Of a stretch of DNA of 64,000 nucleotides, positions 10,745 to 21,920 are shown piece by piece (the first letter of the stretch is position 1; each line of letters begins with the position of its first letter). Where the stretch lies: positions 10,232,501 through 10,296,500 of the forward strand of contig CM077599.1 in assembly GCA_039654915.1 (NCBI GenBank). Reading direction: 5' to 3'. The translations under genes and the position numbers were made by a program. The notes below the pieces were generated by a model. The model was not told where the DNA came from. It did no database searches and worked only from the letters and a program-made list of their open reading frames with translations. Origin of the DNA: Aquilaria yunnanensis (taxonomy: Eukaryota; Streptophyta; Magnoliopsida; Malvales; Thymelaeaceae).

Positions 10745-12392
10745 AATTATATAAGTGAACGCTTTATAATAGTTCACATATAGTTTTTCCTTTATCCTAA
10801 AATTATAAGTTCTTTTACTTTTTTAATGATAAAGAAAAAATTTACATTGTCTATTTAATTCGAGTTGCGTTAGTATTAGGGCTCTAAAAAGAGGGAAAGA
10901 AAAGAATCCAATTACAGAGATCTAAATATATAGTTTTCTATTTAATTATATATTTAGTAGCATTAAAATGCTAAAAATATAATAAGAAAGGGAAAAATGC
11001 AAAGTGGGATGCATTTAGCCTTTGGTTTTTGGGAAATTTATTATTTTGAGTACTAAACTTAGTTAATTTTAACAAATATGACCTAAGTTTATTCTACTAT
11101 AAAAAATATCTTTGAATATAAAATTTTTGTCAATTGAGTTTTCTTTTCTCTACTTGGATGAATATATACTTTGAAAGCTTAGGTATTTGGTCCATATTAG
11201 AGCAATTATATAATTTGCATATAACTCAAGCACATACTATGAAAAAAAAAATAAAAGAATTATTATTGTAGCAAAGGTCATTGTGAAAAATTTTAGAAAA
11301 AAAAAATTCTTAACTCCTAGAATTAGTTGCTTATATGATAATAAAGAGGAATTTTAGTAGTAACTCTTTTTTTACATTTTTCCAATATTTTAAAATATTG
11401 GAAAATTTATAATAATTATTTTTTCCTACATGGTCATTGTTTTTAATGTTGGAACATAAATTTTTATTCTTAGCAACTAACTCTTTCCCTATACTAAATA
11501 ATATTGATGTATTTTTATTTTTATATTGTTTTAGAGCCAATTAATCAAATCTTATGAGTTTTTTCAAAGTAGCATTATGCATATATTGTTTTTAGGCTTT
11601 AATTTTTTAAAAAATCATTACTTAACCACAAATTTAGTTAAATTGGACAAATATGCCCTAAATTTTTTATAAATGCTTTTGAATGTTAGTTTTAGGGCAA
11701 TTTATTTTCTTTTCCCTTTGCTTTCCATTCAAACTACTATTTTCATTGCAAGTTCTTTACATCATTTCAATCTTTTTTTACTTAAGTTTGATTTAAATTT
11801 ATTTATATTAATATTAGCTAAAAATTTTTAATTTAAATTTATTTATATTAATATTAGTTAATTTTTTAAAAAAATTATTTAAAAATTAAAATTTTATAAT
11901 TTCCAAATGTAATTTTTAAAATTTTTTCTATAAAATATTAAAATAAATTAATTTAAGTAAAAAAATGAAATGTTACAAATAAATTGTGACAAAGGGAGTA
12001 TAATAATAATAATAATTAAAACATAAAGCCTTTCATCAATAATTATTTATACATTAAAAAAATAATAACAATATATTAAAATTTAAATTCTATTTACAAA
12101 GAGAAAAATAAATTTTTTAATAACAGTTTTTTTACACTATGAGGCCTTATAAGAGTTTAAACTCCCAGCTTCATCTATACCAATTGAGGCCCCATATTGT
12201 CAAGTGAAATTAGAGCTATGCGGTTAACTTGACCTATTTATTAGAGAGTTATAGAAATTTATGAATGCTTTAATATGAAGGTTTGGGGTTTAAATCATAC
12301 ATTTGAAAGAAAAAAAAAGACAATTGTTTAAAGTTGATTATCCAAAATAATTTATTTTTATTTTTATAAGATTTTTCATATCATTTGAAAAC

Positions 12393-12396
<4 letters not shown>

Positions 12397-12434
<38 letters not shown>
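12397..12434. repeat. (TA)n microsatellite
   Basis: About 19 uninterrupted TA units within AT-rich DNA. Confidence 0.9.
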
Positions 12435-12439
<5 letters not shown>

Positions 12440-12917
12440 ATTTATTAAATAAAATTTTTATAGTAATTGTTACAAATTTTTTTAATTATTCAACCTAAAA
12501 AAATAATTAAAAAATTATATCAATTTCAGACAAAAAAAAACCAATAGAAAAATATTTGGATTAATTTGACTTAATGCTAAATAAATTAGAGCTTTATATC
12601 AGTGGTTAGGTTCAAGCTTTTTTGGCTTGATGTTCTATACTTTGGTTCTCTTCCACAGGTTAGTTTTATATACCAAAGAATCATTTGACGTATACTGAGT
12701 GTATAGTTAAGGCTTTTCTTACTTAATTATAAATATTTTTCACCCTAACACTACTATCTACCTAGAAAATAATAAATAAATTCTTATGATATATATTGAA
12801 AGAGTATAAAGCTTTTATTGTATCAAACTACTAATTTTACCACAACGAGAATAAAGAATTAAGGTTTTTATTTTACATGCACGTTAATTGTTTAGAAGTT
12901 GTAATGATTTTAACTTT

Positions 12918-14116
12918 ATTATAAAGATTATACTTTCATGCAACCTGGTGTTCTATTATCAATATTAGAAAAATTATGAAAATGACAAAATTTTTATCTA
13001 CTTTTATACTCTTAATCTATGGGTGTTTTATTTTTTTAATGAGACCCAAATTAATTTGGTGTTGTATATTTATTATAAGTATAATTAGCACTAGCAATCT
13101 AAAAGGGAAAGAGAAAAAAAATCAAAGTCTCATATGTGCAGTTTTTAAAAAACAAAAAAGAGGAATCCGTATGTCTTTTCTTAGCTCTAATACAATTACT
13201 TAAATTTATATATCAAGTGTAAATTTTGATGGCAAAAAACATCTTAAATAGCCATAATAAGTCAAAATTTTGTAACAAATATGTCCTTAATTAAATTATA
13301 TATATTTTTGGGGCATGGCCTTAAACATAAAATTTTATCAATTTTTTGTACTCTTAAACTTTAATTAAGTATTTTAATTGGAACTTAAAAGTGTTAAAAA
13401 CCTCTTAATTATGTCTATTTGAATATTTAAATATAATAAAACTAAAAAAATGTATGAATATATCAAATGTTGGACCTTTTTATCCTTAAGTTTTATTTTA
13501 TTTCTCTCTTTTAATGATAGATTTTTTAAATTTCATTATAAACATTATACTTTCATGCAACGTAGTGTTCTATTATTAGTATTAGGAAAAGTATGAAAGT
13601 GACAAAATTTTTATCGATTTTTATACCCTTAACATATGTGGTGTTTTATTTTTTTAATGAGATCCAAATTAATTTGGTATTGTATATTTATGAGAGGTAT
13701 AATTAGCAATAGGAATTTAAAAGAAAAAGAAAAAAAAATAGAAGTCCCATGTTTATTTTCTAAAAAACAAAATAGAGGAATCTGCATGTCCTTTTTTTTC
13801 TTTACTGCATTTTCTTAAATTTATATATTAAGTATAAATTTTAATGGCAACAAAAATATTAAATAGCCATAATAAGTTAAAATTTTGTAACAAATATTTC
13901 CTTAATTAAATTATATATTTTTGGGACATGTCCTTAAACATAAGTTATCAATTTTTTGTACCCTTAAACTTGAATGAAGTATCTTACTTGGTATTTAAAA
14001 GTTTCAAAAACCTCATAATAATATCTATTTGAATCAATGATAAAAAGCCTAAATATGTAAAAAATGTTGGACAACCTTTTTAACCTTAAGTTTTATTTTA
14101 TTTCTCATTTTAATGA
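12918..14116. repeat. Tandem duplication, unit about 617 bp
   Basis: Copy 1 starts at 12918 (ATTATAAAGATTATAC) and copy 2 at 13535 (ATTATAAACATTATAC), a 617-bp offset. Both contain TACTTTCATGCAAC, a TGACAAAATTTTTATC segment, GTGTTTTATTTTTTTAATGA and a 'TTAAGTTTTATTTTATTTCTC' segment in the same order. Divergence is moderate. Short open frames in both copies are not conserved proteins. Confidence 0.85.
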
Positions 14117-14456
14117 TACTCAAAATTGTCATTTCCTATTTATTAGATTTAAAAAAATAAAATTATGGAAAGGAATAAAAAAATATAACAAAGTGATGAC
14201 AAGCTCTTAGGCTTTAGATTAGGAAAATAAGATTAGTATTTGAAAAGAAAAAATAGAAAAAAGAATTATTGATTGTTTTGTATGTTTTCTGTAAGTTTTT
14301 TTATGGCAAAAAACTGAAAAATGGCACTAAATTTAAAATTTTGTAACATACATGTGTTTGATTTATATGATCTTTAACATGCCTAAAAACATAGTGTTTA
14401 TCAATTTATTTACTTTTTAAATTAGGAATGTATTCATCAGAACTTAAAAGTGCAAC

Positions 14457-14959
14457 TGATATACCCTCATATCCCATATATAAGCTTAAGTTACATATCA
14501 CAAGCACCGAATGCTCATTTTTTTCACAAAGGATAGCTTATGTGATATGGGCGGGTGTTTCGTTAACCGGTTCCAAACTTAAGTCGTTATAAATGGCATC
14601 AGACCTAACCCGAGACCGCAATGATGTGACATAGTGAGTATGCACATGTATTGTCTTCTAAGATTGATCCTAAATTAGAGAGATTATTTTACCAGGGGCT
14701 AAGTAGTTCAATTAAAGAGGATATTGGTCCAAGCGACTAAATAATTCAAGTGACCTCAACGGGAATGTTGGGTACATAAAAGGGGGGGGGGAGTTTTTAA
14801 CACCCCATATCCCACATGAGTAAAATATGAAAAGCCTTATGTGCATACATAGAGTCAAGTTCTATAGTACAATCACCTAGCGCTTATCCTTTTCATAAAT
14901 GATAGCAGTGTGACGTGGACAGGTATTTTATTAACCAGTTCTAGACTTGGGTTCTTACA
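14457..14959 (+). mobile_element. TRIM (terminal-repeat retrotransposon in miniature)
   Basis: Two similar direct repeats (about 14457-14592 and 14795-14959) serve as LTRs. Shared landmarks are CATATCCCA.AT, a 'TTTTCA.AAA.GATAGC' segment, and 'GTTAACCGGTTCCAAACTT' matching 'ATTAACCAGTTCTAGACTT'. Directly after the left repeat is ATGGCATCAGACC, close to the usual initiator-Met-tRNA primer-binding site. Directly before the right repeat is an AAAAGGGGGGGGGGAG polypurine tract. The interior is only about 200 bp and non-coding. Flanks GCAAC and ACAAC may be a degenerate 5-bp target duplication. It is nested inside the Helitron-like region. Confidence 0.75.
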
Positions 14960-16127
14960 ACAACTTAATATCCATATGTAATAAAAAGTGCAAAGATATA
15001 TAAAATGACTAAACTTTAAATTATAAATTTTTAATTTTCCTTTTAAGTAATAAGATTCTATTCTACTTTAAAATTTTATTTTCCTATGGTTAACTAATTA
15101 TATTATAAGAACAATGGGTATGACAATGTTTTCAAAATTTAGTAATGTGAGCATAATTTCTAAATCAACGTGTAAGGATTAATTATCCGAAAATATAAAA
15201 AAACTATATAAGATTTTACCTCGATCTTTGGAACAATCACATTGAATCAGCCATAAAATATAAGGTAAGGATAGGTTTCAAAATCTTGGAGGTAAGTGTA
15301 TTTTGATAAAAAAATCAAGAGTAGAGTAATTAAGCTTTTTGAGTAATGTATTGTTACCTATAGTTACATGTCTTTGAAAAAACTCAATGTTTACTTACTA
15401 AGTTTATACTTTGGCATCGTTGCCCATATTTGTGTCACACTTCTTAAAAGAAATTTGTTTTTACTTGATTTTTTTATTGAATGTCCCATCTATATTATGT
15501 CTCTTTAAAAATTCAAAGTTATGATAACACATTAATGGTAAATCTATTTAATTATTTGAGCCATGTAACATATATAGAATCTCCATTTTAATAATTAGCT
15601 TTTTGAATCCAAAGCATAGTACTTAAGATAAAATTTACCAACTTAACTTTTAATAAAAATTATAAATACATAATACTATTAAGGTATTAAATTAAGACCT
15701 TTTCTTAATAGATTGAATACCGTTTTTAAATTTTACATTAATAAAAGGAATTTTGACATCTTTGATTAGATTTTAAAAATATCATGAAGTAATTTTATAA
15801 GTACTCTACCATCACAAATAAAAAAACTTCTATTAATTTTTTTATAACAAATATTACCTATAGCGTATTATACATTATATTATTATTATTGTTGTTGTTT
15901 GTATGAAATAGAAATCCAATACAATGAGCTATTTGTTATCATGAATTACGCAAATGAAAATAGTTATGATGAAATATTATAATAAAAAAACTACTATATA
16001 AGAGACAAAAAAATTAAAATCATTATTGCAATTATTTATTTTGGATAAACTAATAAAAATTATAATTATTAAAGTAAAAAATAATTTAATATTTAATTCA
16101 CGTGCAACGCACGTGTGCAGTTACTAG

Positions 16128-17017
16128 TATACATAAATATGAGTTACTAACATGGTTTTTTATTTGTCGCAGGTTACCTTCATCCTTCTAAAACAGAACC
16201 ATTCAACTATTGAGCTCGTCGTTTCTCATAAAAATTTGCATGCGAGACCTTTTAAGAATTCAATGAATTGTAAGCTACTTAACGAACGCACTTCCTTGAA
16301 CTTTTGTTCTTGTGTGATTTTGGGCCTAAAGTTATTAAGTTCACATTATCAAGTCACAACATATTTATGAATTAGACAGAAAGCGAGTTGCACGAAGTTA
16401 CGTGACCAAGTTAGTTTATGAATGAAAGGGGCAATTTGCCCAAATTTTCATAGTTGGTCGGTTGAGTTAAAATGTTTTATAGTTCAAGGACTAAAGTTTT
16501 TGACCCAACATAATCCAAAGGAGTACAGTGTATTTTGTAGGATGTTTGTCAATTTTTAAAGTTTTTTGTTTCCCAAAATGTGTCACTTTCTCCTATTTAT
16601 GCATGCATATTCTTCTAAAGGTTCTGACAGTCATTACATAAAGCCATCAATGCCCCTTGTTGTAATTAAACTATTTAGCAAAGGGTAACATTAGAGAAAC
16701 AAATATTTGTGTAGCACAACATATAGAATATTTGTAAAAAAAAAAAAAAAGGTAACAGTTATAAACATTATGGGATAAAAGGAGAATTGTTTGAGCTTTT
16801 TTTTTACCTACAACCTATACTTGGGCAAAATACATTATATGTTTACGATAATGAATTCAATGTTTTTTTTTTAACGTAATATGAATTTGAAATGTATGAG
16901 TAGGACTACTTGAATTGCTCAATCAAGTCAAGTCACAACTCATTACTTCTCTCCCATTTCATGACCTAAGTTTGACTGCTTCAACTTAACTTATGATACA
17001 CTTTCTATCACTCATAG
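16128..17017. other. Spacer between Helitron end and RPA1-like exons
   Basis: AT-rich sequence with a short open frame at 16152-16370 that resembles no family I know. The text around 16430-16510 ('CAATTTGCCCAAATTTTCATAG', 'TTCAAGGACTAAAG') resembles transposon terminal-repeat sequence. The missing 5' exons of the RPA1-like gene would be expected here, but I could not find them. Confidence 0.4.
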
Positions 17018-19078
17018 ATGTTATCGGCAAACTAATTGCCATTGGCTCCAATGGTGAAACCGTCAGATCTGATGGTGTTATCACTACAATGCGAATTATA
17101 AAGCTCCAGAGTTTGAGGTAATCGAATACCCTTATTCTATATGGACTACAGTCCGACTATTGATCTTACTTTAATTCAAATACACTTATACTTACATCCA
17201 TCATTCTTATTTAGTGCCTCCACCATCGACATAACTCTTTGGGGGGACCAAGCAAATTTGCTTGACTTCAATGCGCTGAAGGATACACCAACAAACAACA
17301 TTCTTGTCGTCACTTCAACATCTGTAAGGATGTGTCAGGGTATGTGCTTACACGTATTCCCAATACTCGCTTAGTTTAACTCATTAAGCAGTAACTTTAT
17401 ACCTTTTGCTATTCTTAACTTCCAGGTCAGTACAATCTCGCTTCCACATCAGGCACAAAAATTTATATTAATATTAATGTCGATGAAGTGCAGCAATTCC
17501 TCCAATCGTATAACCATCTAACTTTCTGTTTTATTCTCACTTCCTTCCACTTCCCTGTTAAAACTGATATACTCTTCGTTCTTGGCATCTCACAAAACCT
17601 TTATGTCTGCCATTAGGTCATCCACTGGAAATGACATCGTGCGAGAATATGTTCCTTCTCCATCTGAACGACGTACGGAACATAGGGTCATTTATGGAAG
17701 GCGGAAAAATATTGCAGAAATTAATGATTTGCTTAGTCGTGGCCCCTTATTCGTAAGTAATTGTACCTTTATCGCATTTATAAATCATTGATATAACTTT
17801 CACCTGACCTTTACCGCCACCACCTAACTATTTACCAAAGGACAATATTTACTCCATTCGCGCCACTGTGTCCGAGGTACTTGCTGAACGTGGATGGTGG
17901 TATTTAGCCTGCAAAAAATGTTGCAGACGAGTTGAATCGATCGGATTAACTTATTTCTGCCATCATTGCAACATTGCGAACCGGACACCACCTCTACGGT
18001 ATATACTTATCATTATTCCTCATTTTATCCTTTACGTTTCTATGTGTTATATTCTGTTACCGAAATATATTCTCTTATCCTTCCAACTTATGTTACAGGT
18101 ATAAGGCTATTGTCAAAGTTTTTGACTCCACGGGCAGCATACTGCTCACACTGCTTGACTCTGTAGCTGCCAAGTTCTTTACTTCTTCCGCTACGGCTCT
18201 TCGTGCCATCGAGCAATCGGTTCTCTTCTTTATCATTAACCTTATTCATTAATCATTTTTGCCTGCATTATACACCTCACCAATCCATTTAATTCAAAAC
18301 TCCTCAATGGCTTATTCAATGTCCCTTTTAATTCTGTAGGATGAAGGGCCTGCAAAACTTCAACATGTTTTTAGCCAAGCATTGAATCGTGAACTGATTC
18401 TGGAGGTTGAACTTAGTTCATTTAACTTTCAGAATCCTTCTTCCCCTCTCACTTTGAAGAAGTTTCACACGATTAATCATGAGGAGGAGGCGCTCGCATT
18501 TCGCCTTAGAGACCAACTTGTATGGTTTTCTAACTTCTTAATTTCTCCAACAACCCTTTTATTTGTGTCCCTTACCCGAGTTAACCTTTCTTTTTATGTT
18601 CCAGCGACCAAGTCAGTTGCCACAGGAATCCATCAATTATTCTGTTGATGAAAGGGCTCACACATCTTCTGTGAACATATCATCAACTGCTGAAGTTGAT
18701 ATTGCCTCTGCTTTGTAATCCCTACACTCACATTTCATTTTACTTCTTTTGGCAGCTTATATTCCACAATAACATTTCTTATTAACTTCAAATCTCCACA
18801 GGTTGGACCTTAGGAATACCCCTTCCAGATCTCATGCTCACATTAAGCCTGATGCATTCGTCTACACTTTGATTGCAGCCCATGAATGGTACTCCTTTTC
18901 CCCTTTCTATTTATACATTTTCCTATTTTCATGCACTTATACTTTCATCAATATTTACATATGTCTTTACAGTCTCCCACATCTACTTATTAATTCCTTT
19001 GTTCACAGGATTGAATTAGTGGAGAACTTTGACATTGCCGCACAATTTCCGATAATAGAAGACCCTTCCATTATATAA
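17018..19078 (+). CDS. RPA1 (RPA70)-like OB-fold protein, 5'-incomplete, inside a Helitron
   Basis: Ten exons with GT-AG borders and continuous phase: 17018-17116, 17215-17339, 17426-17507, 17617-17752, 17841-17998, 18099-18219, 18340-18519, 18605-18714, 18802-18888, 19009-19078 (TAA). Exons 1-3 give a single-strand-DNA-binding OB fold (VIGKLIAIGSNGE, ITLWGDQA, ILVVTSTSVRMCQG). Exon 5 holds the RPA1 C-terminal zinc-ribbon pattern, CKKC...CHHC. Exons 6-7 complete a second OB fold. RPA1 binds single-stranded DNA in replication and repair, and plant Helitrons often carry RPA1-like genes. The gene ends 129 bases before a Helitron 3' terminus, so it is probably that element's cargo. No stops or frameshifts appear in any exon. 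The first exon starts mid-codon (an upstream exon ending in G is needed), and no such exon was found, so the 5' part is missing or distant. Confidence 0.8.
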
Positions 19079-19177
19079 CTGTTCCTTTATATATCATGAT
19101 TGAATGCACGTGGTTTTATTTGTAACACATCAAAGAATTAGAAAAGCATGTCAGAAATGTTTTTGTATGACCTATTT

Positions 19178-19207
19178 ACCCGTCCGTTAGACGGGTTATG
19201 AAACTAG
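19178..19207 (+). mobile_element. Helitron 3' terminus (hairpin plus CTAG)
   Basis: Stem ACCCGTC / GACGGGT (19178-19196, loop CGTTA) is followed by a 7-nt spacer and CTAG (19204-19207), then T. This is the canonical Helitron 3' end on the plus strand, and a second one besides that at 16127. The matching 5' TC end was not identified; it could lie between 16128 and 17018 or be shared with the 9768 end. Confidence 0.75.
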
Positions 19208-20739
19208 TTCTTTATTAAACACGTTGTAAATTCGTTCTAAAACCGCATCTAATATTCATAGTTTGATATAAATATAATTTTTTTTATTTCAGTTTCCATA
19301 TTCTATGATTTTTTTTTTTCCTTTCGTAAAGCTTGAATTGAAATGGGCCACTCATGATGATGTTTCTAGTTGTGTTTTTCGTTTTTTTTTTTTTCACACG
19401 ATCGATCAATTACAAATACATTACATGTCAGACTTTGATAAAATGGCTTTAATAATTTTGAACCTTGATTTTTTAGCTTCCTTAAATTGAACGAACTCGA
19501 AGTTCAAATTCGATCGTGAAAAGTGAAGATAGTTGCCACTCCTAAAGGTCTTCTAGCTTGACTGTATAAACTTGAACTCAGAGAACAGGAAACTAAGGAA
19601 ACGAAATGGATATGTTTGATACCTGAAGATGGTGATTGCAGAAGGAGAAGTAGCTGTATTCGTCGCGGATGGAGGAACCGAAGATAACTAGGAAAGGAAA
19701 CGCAGGAACCAGCCGGAAACAGTGCTAGCGCTGCTGGGTGGTGAGAAATTAATCGGATCTGGGCAACTGCAACAAATTCACTACATACAGACTGAAAAAT
19801 GGGAGGCGTTTTTCCTGCAGCAGGGAAGGGAAATTGTTCCCCACTTCGTGAAAACCGTGTTTAGGTAGAAACCGCAGACTAGTATGCACCGGTCCAGTCA
19901 ACACCATCCTACTAAACAAAGTCACTAAAAGCGCCCCGTCCAGCAAGTGGCGTACCCACATATATAATACGGGGTCATAGGCCCCTTTCCTAGAAAATTG
20001 TGACCCCCTTTAATTTTTTACAACATAACATATAATGGGAGAAAGAAATATGGCTCTCATTTATCTTAACAGAAATAAAAAAATAGATTAGCCTCTTCTC
20101 TTTATTGATAATTATAACGATAAAAGTCATATACTATTTCCTAAATTTTCGTATATTTTTTTTTATTTAAAATTTAAATATTTTTTTATCACTTTTTTTT
20201 AAAATATGAAAAAATTAAGAAATTAATTGGACACTTAATATAATCAAATAAGTCAAATACAAAGAAATATCAAAGTTTACGGAATAATTTTTTTTTTATT
20301 TTGTACATTTTGTACTGGACATTTTATTTGCCTTTTCTATATTTTATTGTAATAAGTGCAAATACATAAATGTTAAATTAAAAGATTTTTATATTTTTTT
20401 TCAATTATTATGTTATGTATGAAACTTTATTTTAATGGAACCGAAGTGAAGTTAATGCAATCGTGGGCGTTTGAACGGAAGCGGATCCCAAGAAAGTCTG
20501 CGAATGAGTGAGACACAGGAAAGTCTCCGCTCCGAGTGGTTCACTACGGCCATACGGTTCTGTCTGCCTTCTTTTCGCTGATCAGCAGCTTCGATCGACA
20601 CCTCAAGCTTCCAATTTCCACGTCATTTACTCATGCAAAGCTGCCTAGCAGAGAAGCCGCCGACCAGCGGCCACGAGGATCAGAAGGAAAAGGCAGGCGC
20701 GGGCGCGGCTTGCAGCACTCATATTTCATCATGTGACCC
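19208..20739. other. Intergenic DNA, no recognised gene
   Basis: AT-rich at 19208-19340 and 20000-20440. A less AT-rich stretch at 19550-19960 and another at 20460-20720 have short open frames without recognisable domains. The second probably belongs to the 5' flank of the small coiled-coil gene that follows. Confidence 0.4.
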
Positions 20740-21543
20740 ATCAAATTGATTATTCCTAATCAATCTCTCGCACTCTGCCTCCTTTCTAGTTTCCGTCTTC
20801 TTAGATCTGTTTGTCAACTGCTTTCTATTGCTTAAGATCAGTCAACTGGTACCATACACTAATTACCTTCTCCTAATTTCTACTCATCATTCCAGCAATA
20901 ACAGCTCCTAGTTCCGGACCATTTCTAGATCTGGATGACCTCGATCCACCATATCCGACAGAGACCACTTCTTCCCGGTCTCGGGGATTAGCAGGGGAAA
21001 AAAGAGACTTTTAAACAATATTGGGAAAGGATAGAGGTTTCAATCAAATCTTGTAGTGGTGTTTTCTTAATCAAGACATAAACTAGATTGAGTAGTGTAT
21101 ATATTTACTGTACACTCAAACATACATCTACATGTTATTTGCAGATGGAAGAGATGGAGATGAGGCTAAAAGTCGATGAGCTGCTGGCAGAAAATCGCCT
21201 GATGCGATTAAACATTCAGCTGCAGGGAAAGTTGTTGTCGCTTGCGAACAAAGCTGCACTTGAAAATCTTCATGCTTTCGAGCTCAAGCCGCGGACCGGC
21301 GGCGATGAGGGTGAAAGCCCGGTTGTAGCACTCAAACGAATGGTGAGTCATGAAATTAATTAATTATTCCTACCAATTTACCATACATATAAAAATCTAG
21401 CTTCCTGGTCAATTTCTCGCTCTCCCTGTTTTTCTGGTTTCCGTGTTCTCAGACCTTTTTGTCAATTAATTTTCTTAACATCGGAATCTGTAGTCGACTC
21501 ACCATGTACCAAGTATCACTAATTACTTCCTCCTAATTTCCAC
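20740..21543 (+). CDS. Small coiled-coil protein gene of unknown function (copy 1)
   Basis: One well-supported exon lies at 21145-21342, with an ATTTGCAG acceptor directly before ATGGAAGAG and a GTGAGT donor. It encodes about 66 residues beginning MEEMEMRLKVDELLAENRLM, a leucine/glutamate-rich likely coiled coil, ending in VALKRM. A probable upstream exon holds 'TTCCGGACCATTTCTAGAT' near 20910. The same exon order is present in a tandem copy to the right. The sequence at about 20760-20890 recurs at 21400-21543, marking the duplication junction. I do not recognise the family. No downstream coding exon was found, so the gene may be a remnant. Confidence 0.4.
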
Positions 21544-21920
21544 CGGAGAATTACTAAATGCCCATCTTGTTTAAAAAATCTCTTCAAAACCCCCAAGGTT
21601 TCAATAAACCTGCAATTACCCCCAAAAATCCATTTTAAATGTTATAATCGATGAATTAATTGCTTCAGGCCCTAGCTTTTAAGTTTTTTTTTTTTTGAAC
21701 GGCAACAAAAGGTATTTCATTAATGGTAATGAATATAGTACAAGGCTGAAAGACTAGCTTTGAAGCAGCTAGTTTAGCCAAACAAAAACTGAGGAGCTTC
21801 AACAGGTTAGCTCACACCCAAAACCCAAAAATTCCCACCTGGCACTGCTTGTAACTGCTAGACTCGTAGTAGACCGCTTTTCCGCCCATTCACAGCTATG
21901 AAGATTTCCATCTCCAGTAC

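Larger units (their letters stand above)
9768..16127 (+). mobile_element. Candidate Helitron (clear 3' end; 5' end tentative)
   Basis: The right end is a textbook Helitron terminus: stem CACGTGC / GCACGTG (16099-16115, loop AAC), then an 8-nt spacer and CTAG (16124-16127) followed by T. A matching left end of the TC type is proposed at 9768, where host A is followed by TCTTATCTTATATTATAAAA. A|TC...CTAG|T is the expected A-T insertion. The interior is very AT-rich and non-coding, with a 187-bp tandem duplication, a 617-bp tandem duplication and a nested TRIM. No Rep/helicase was recognised, so it is non-autonomous. The 3' end is well supported; the 5' end is inference. Confidence 0.55.

Noticed and set aside
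16152..16370. First exon of the RPA1-like gene
   Set aside because: The frame does not resemble the RPA1 N-terminus and there is no donor site in the required phase.
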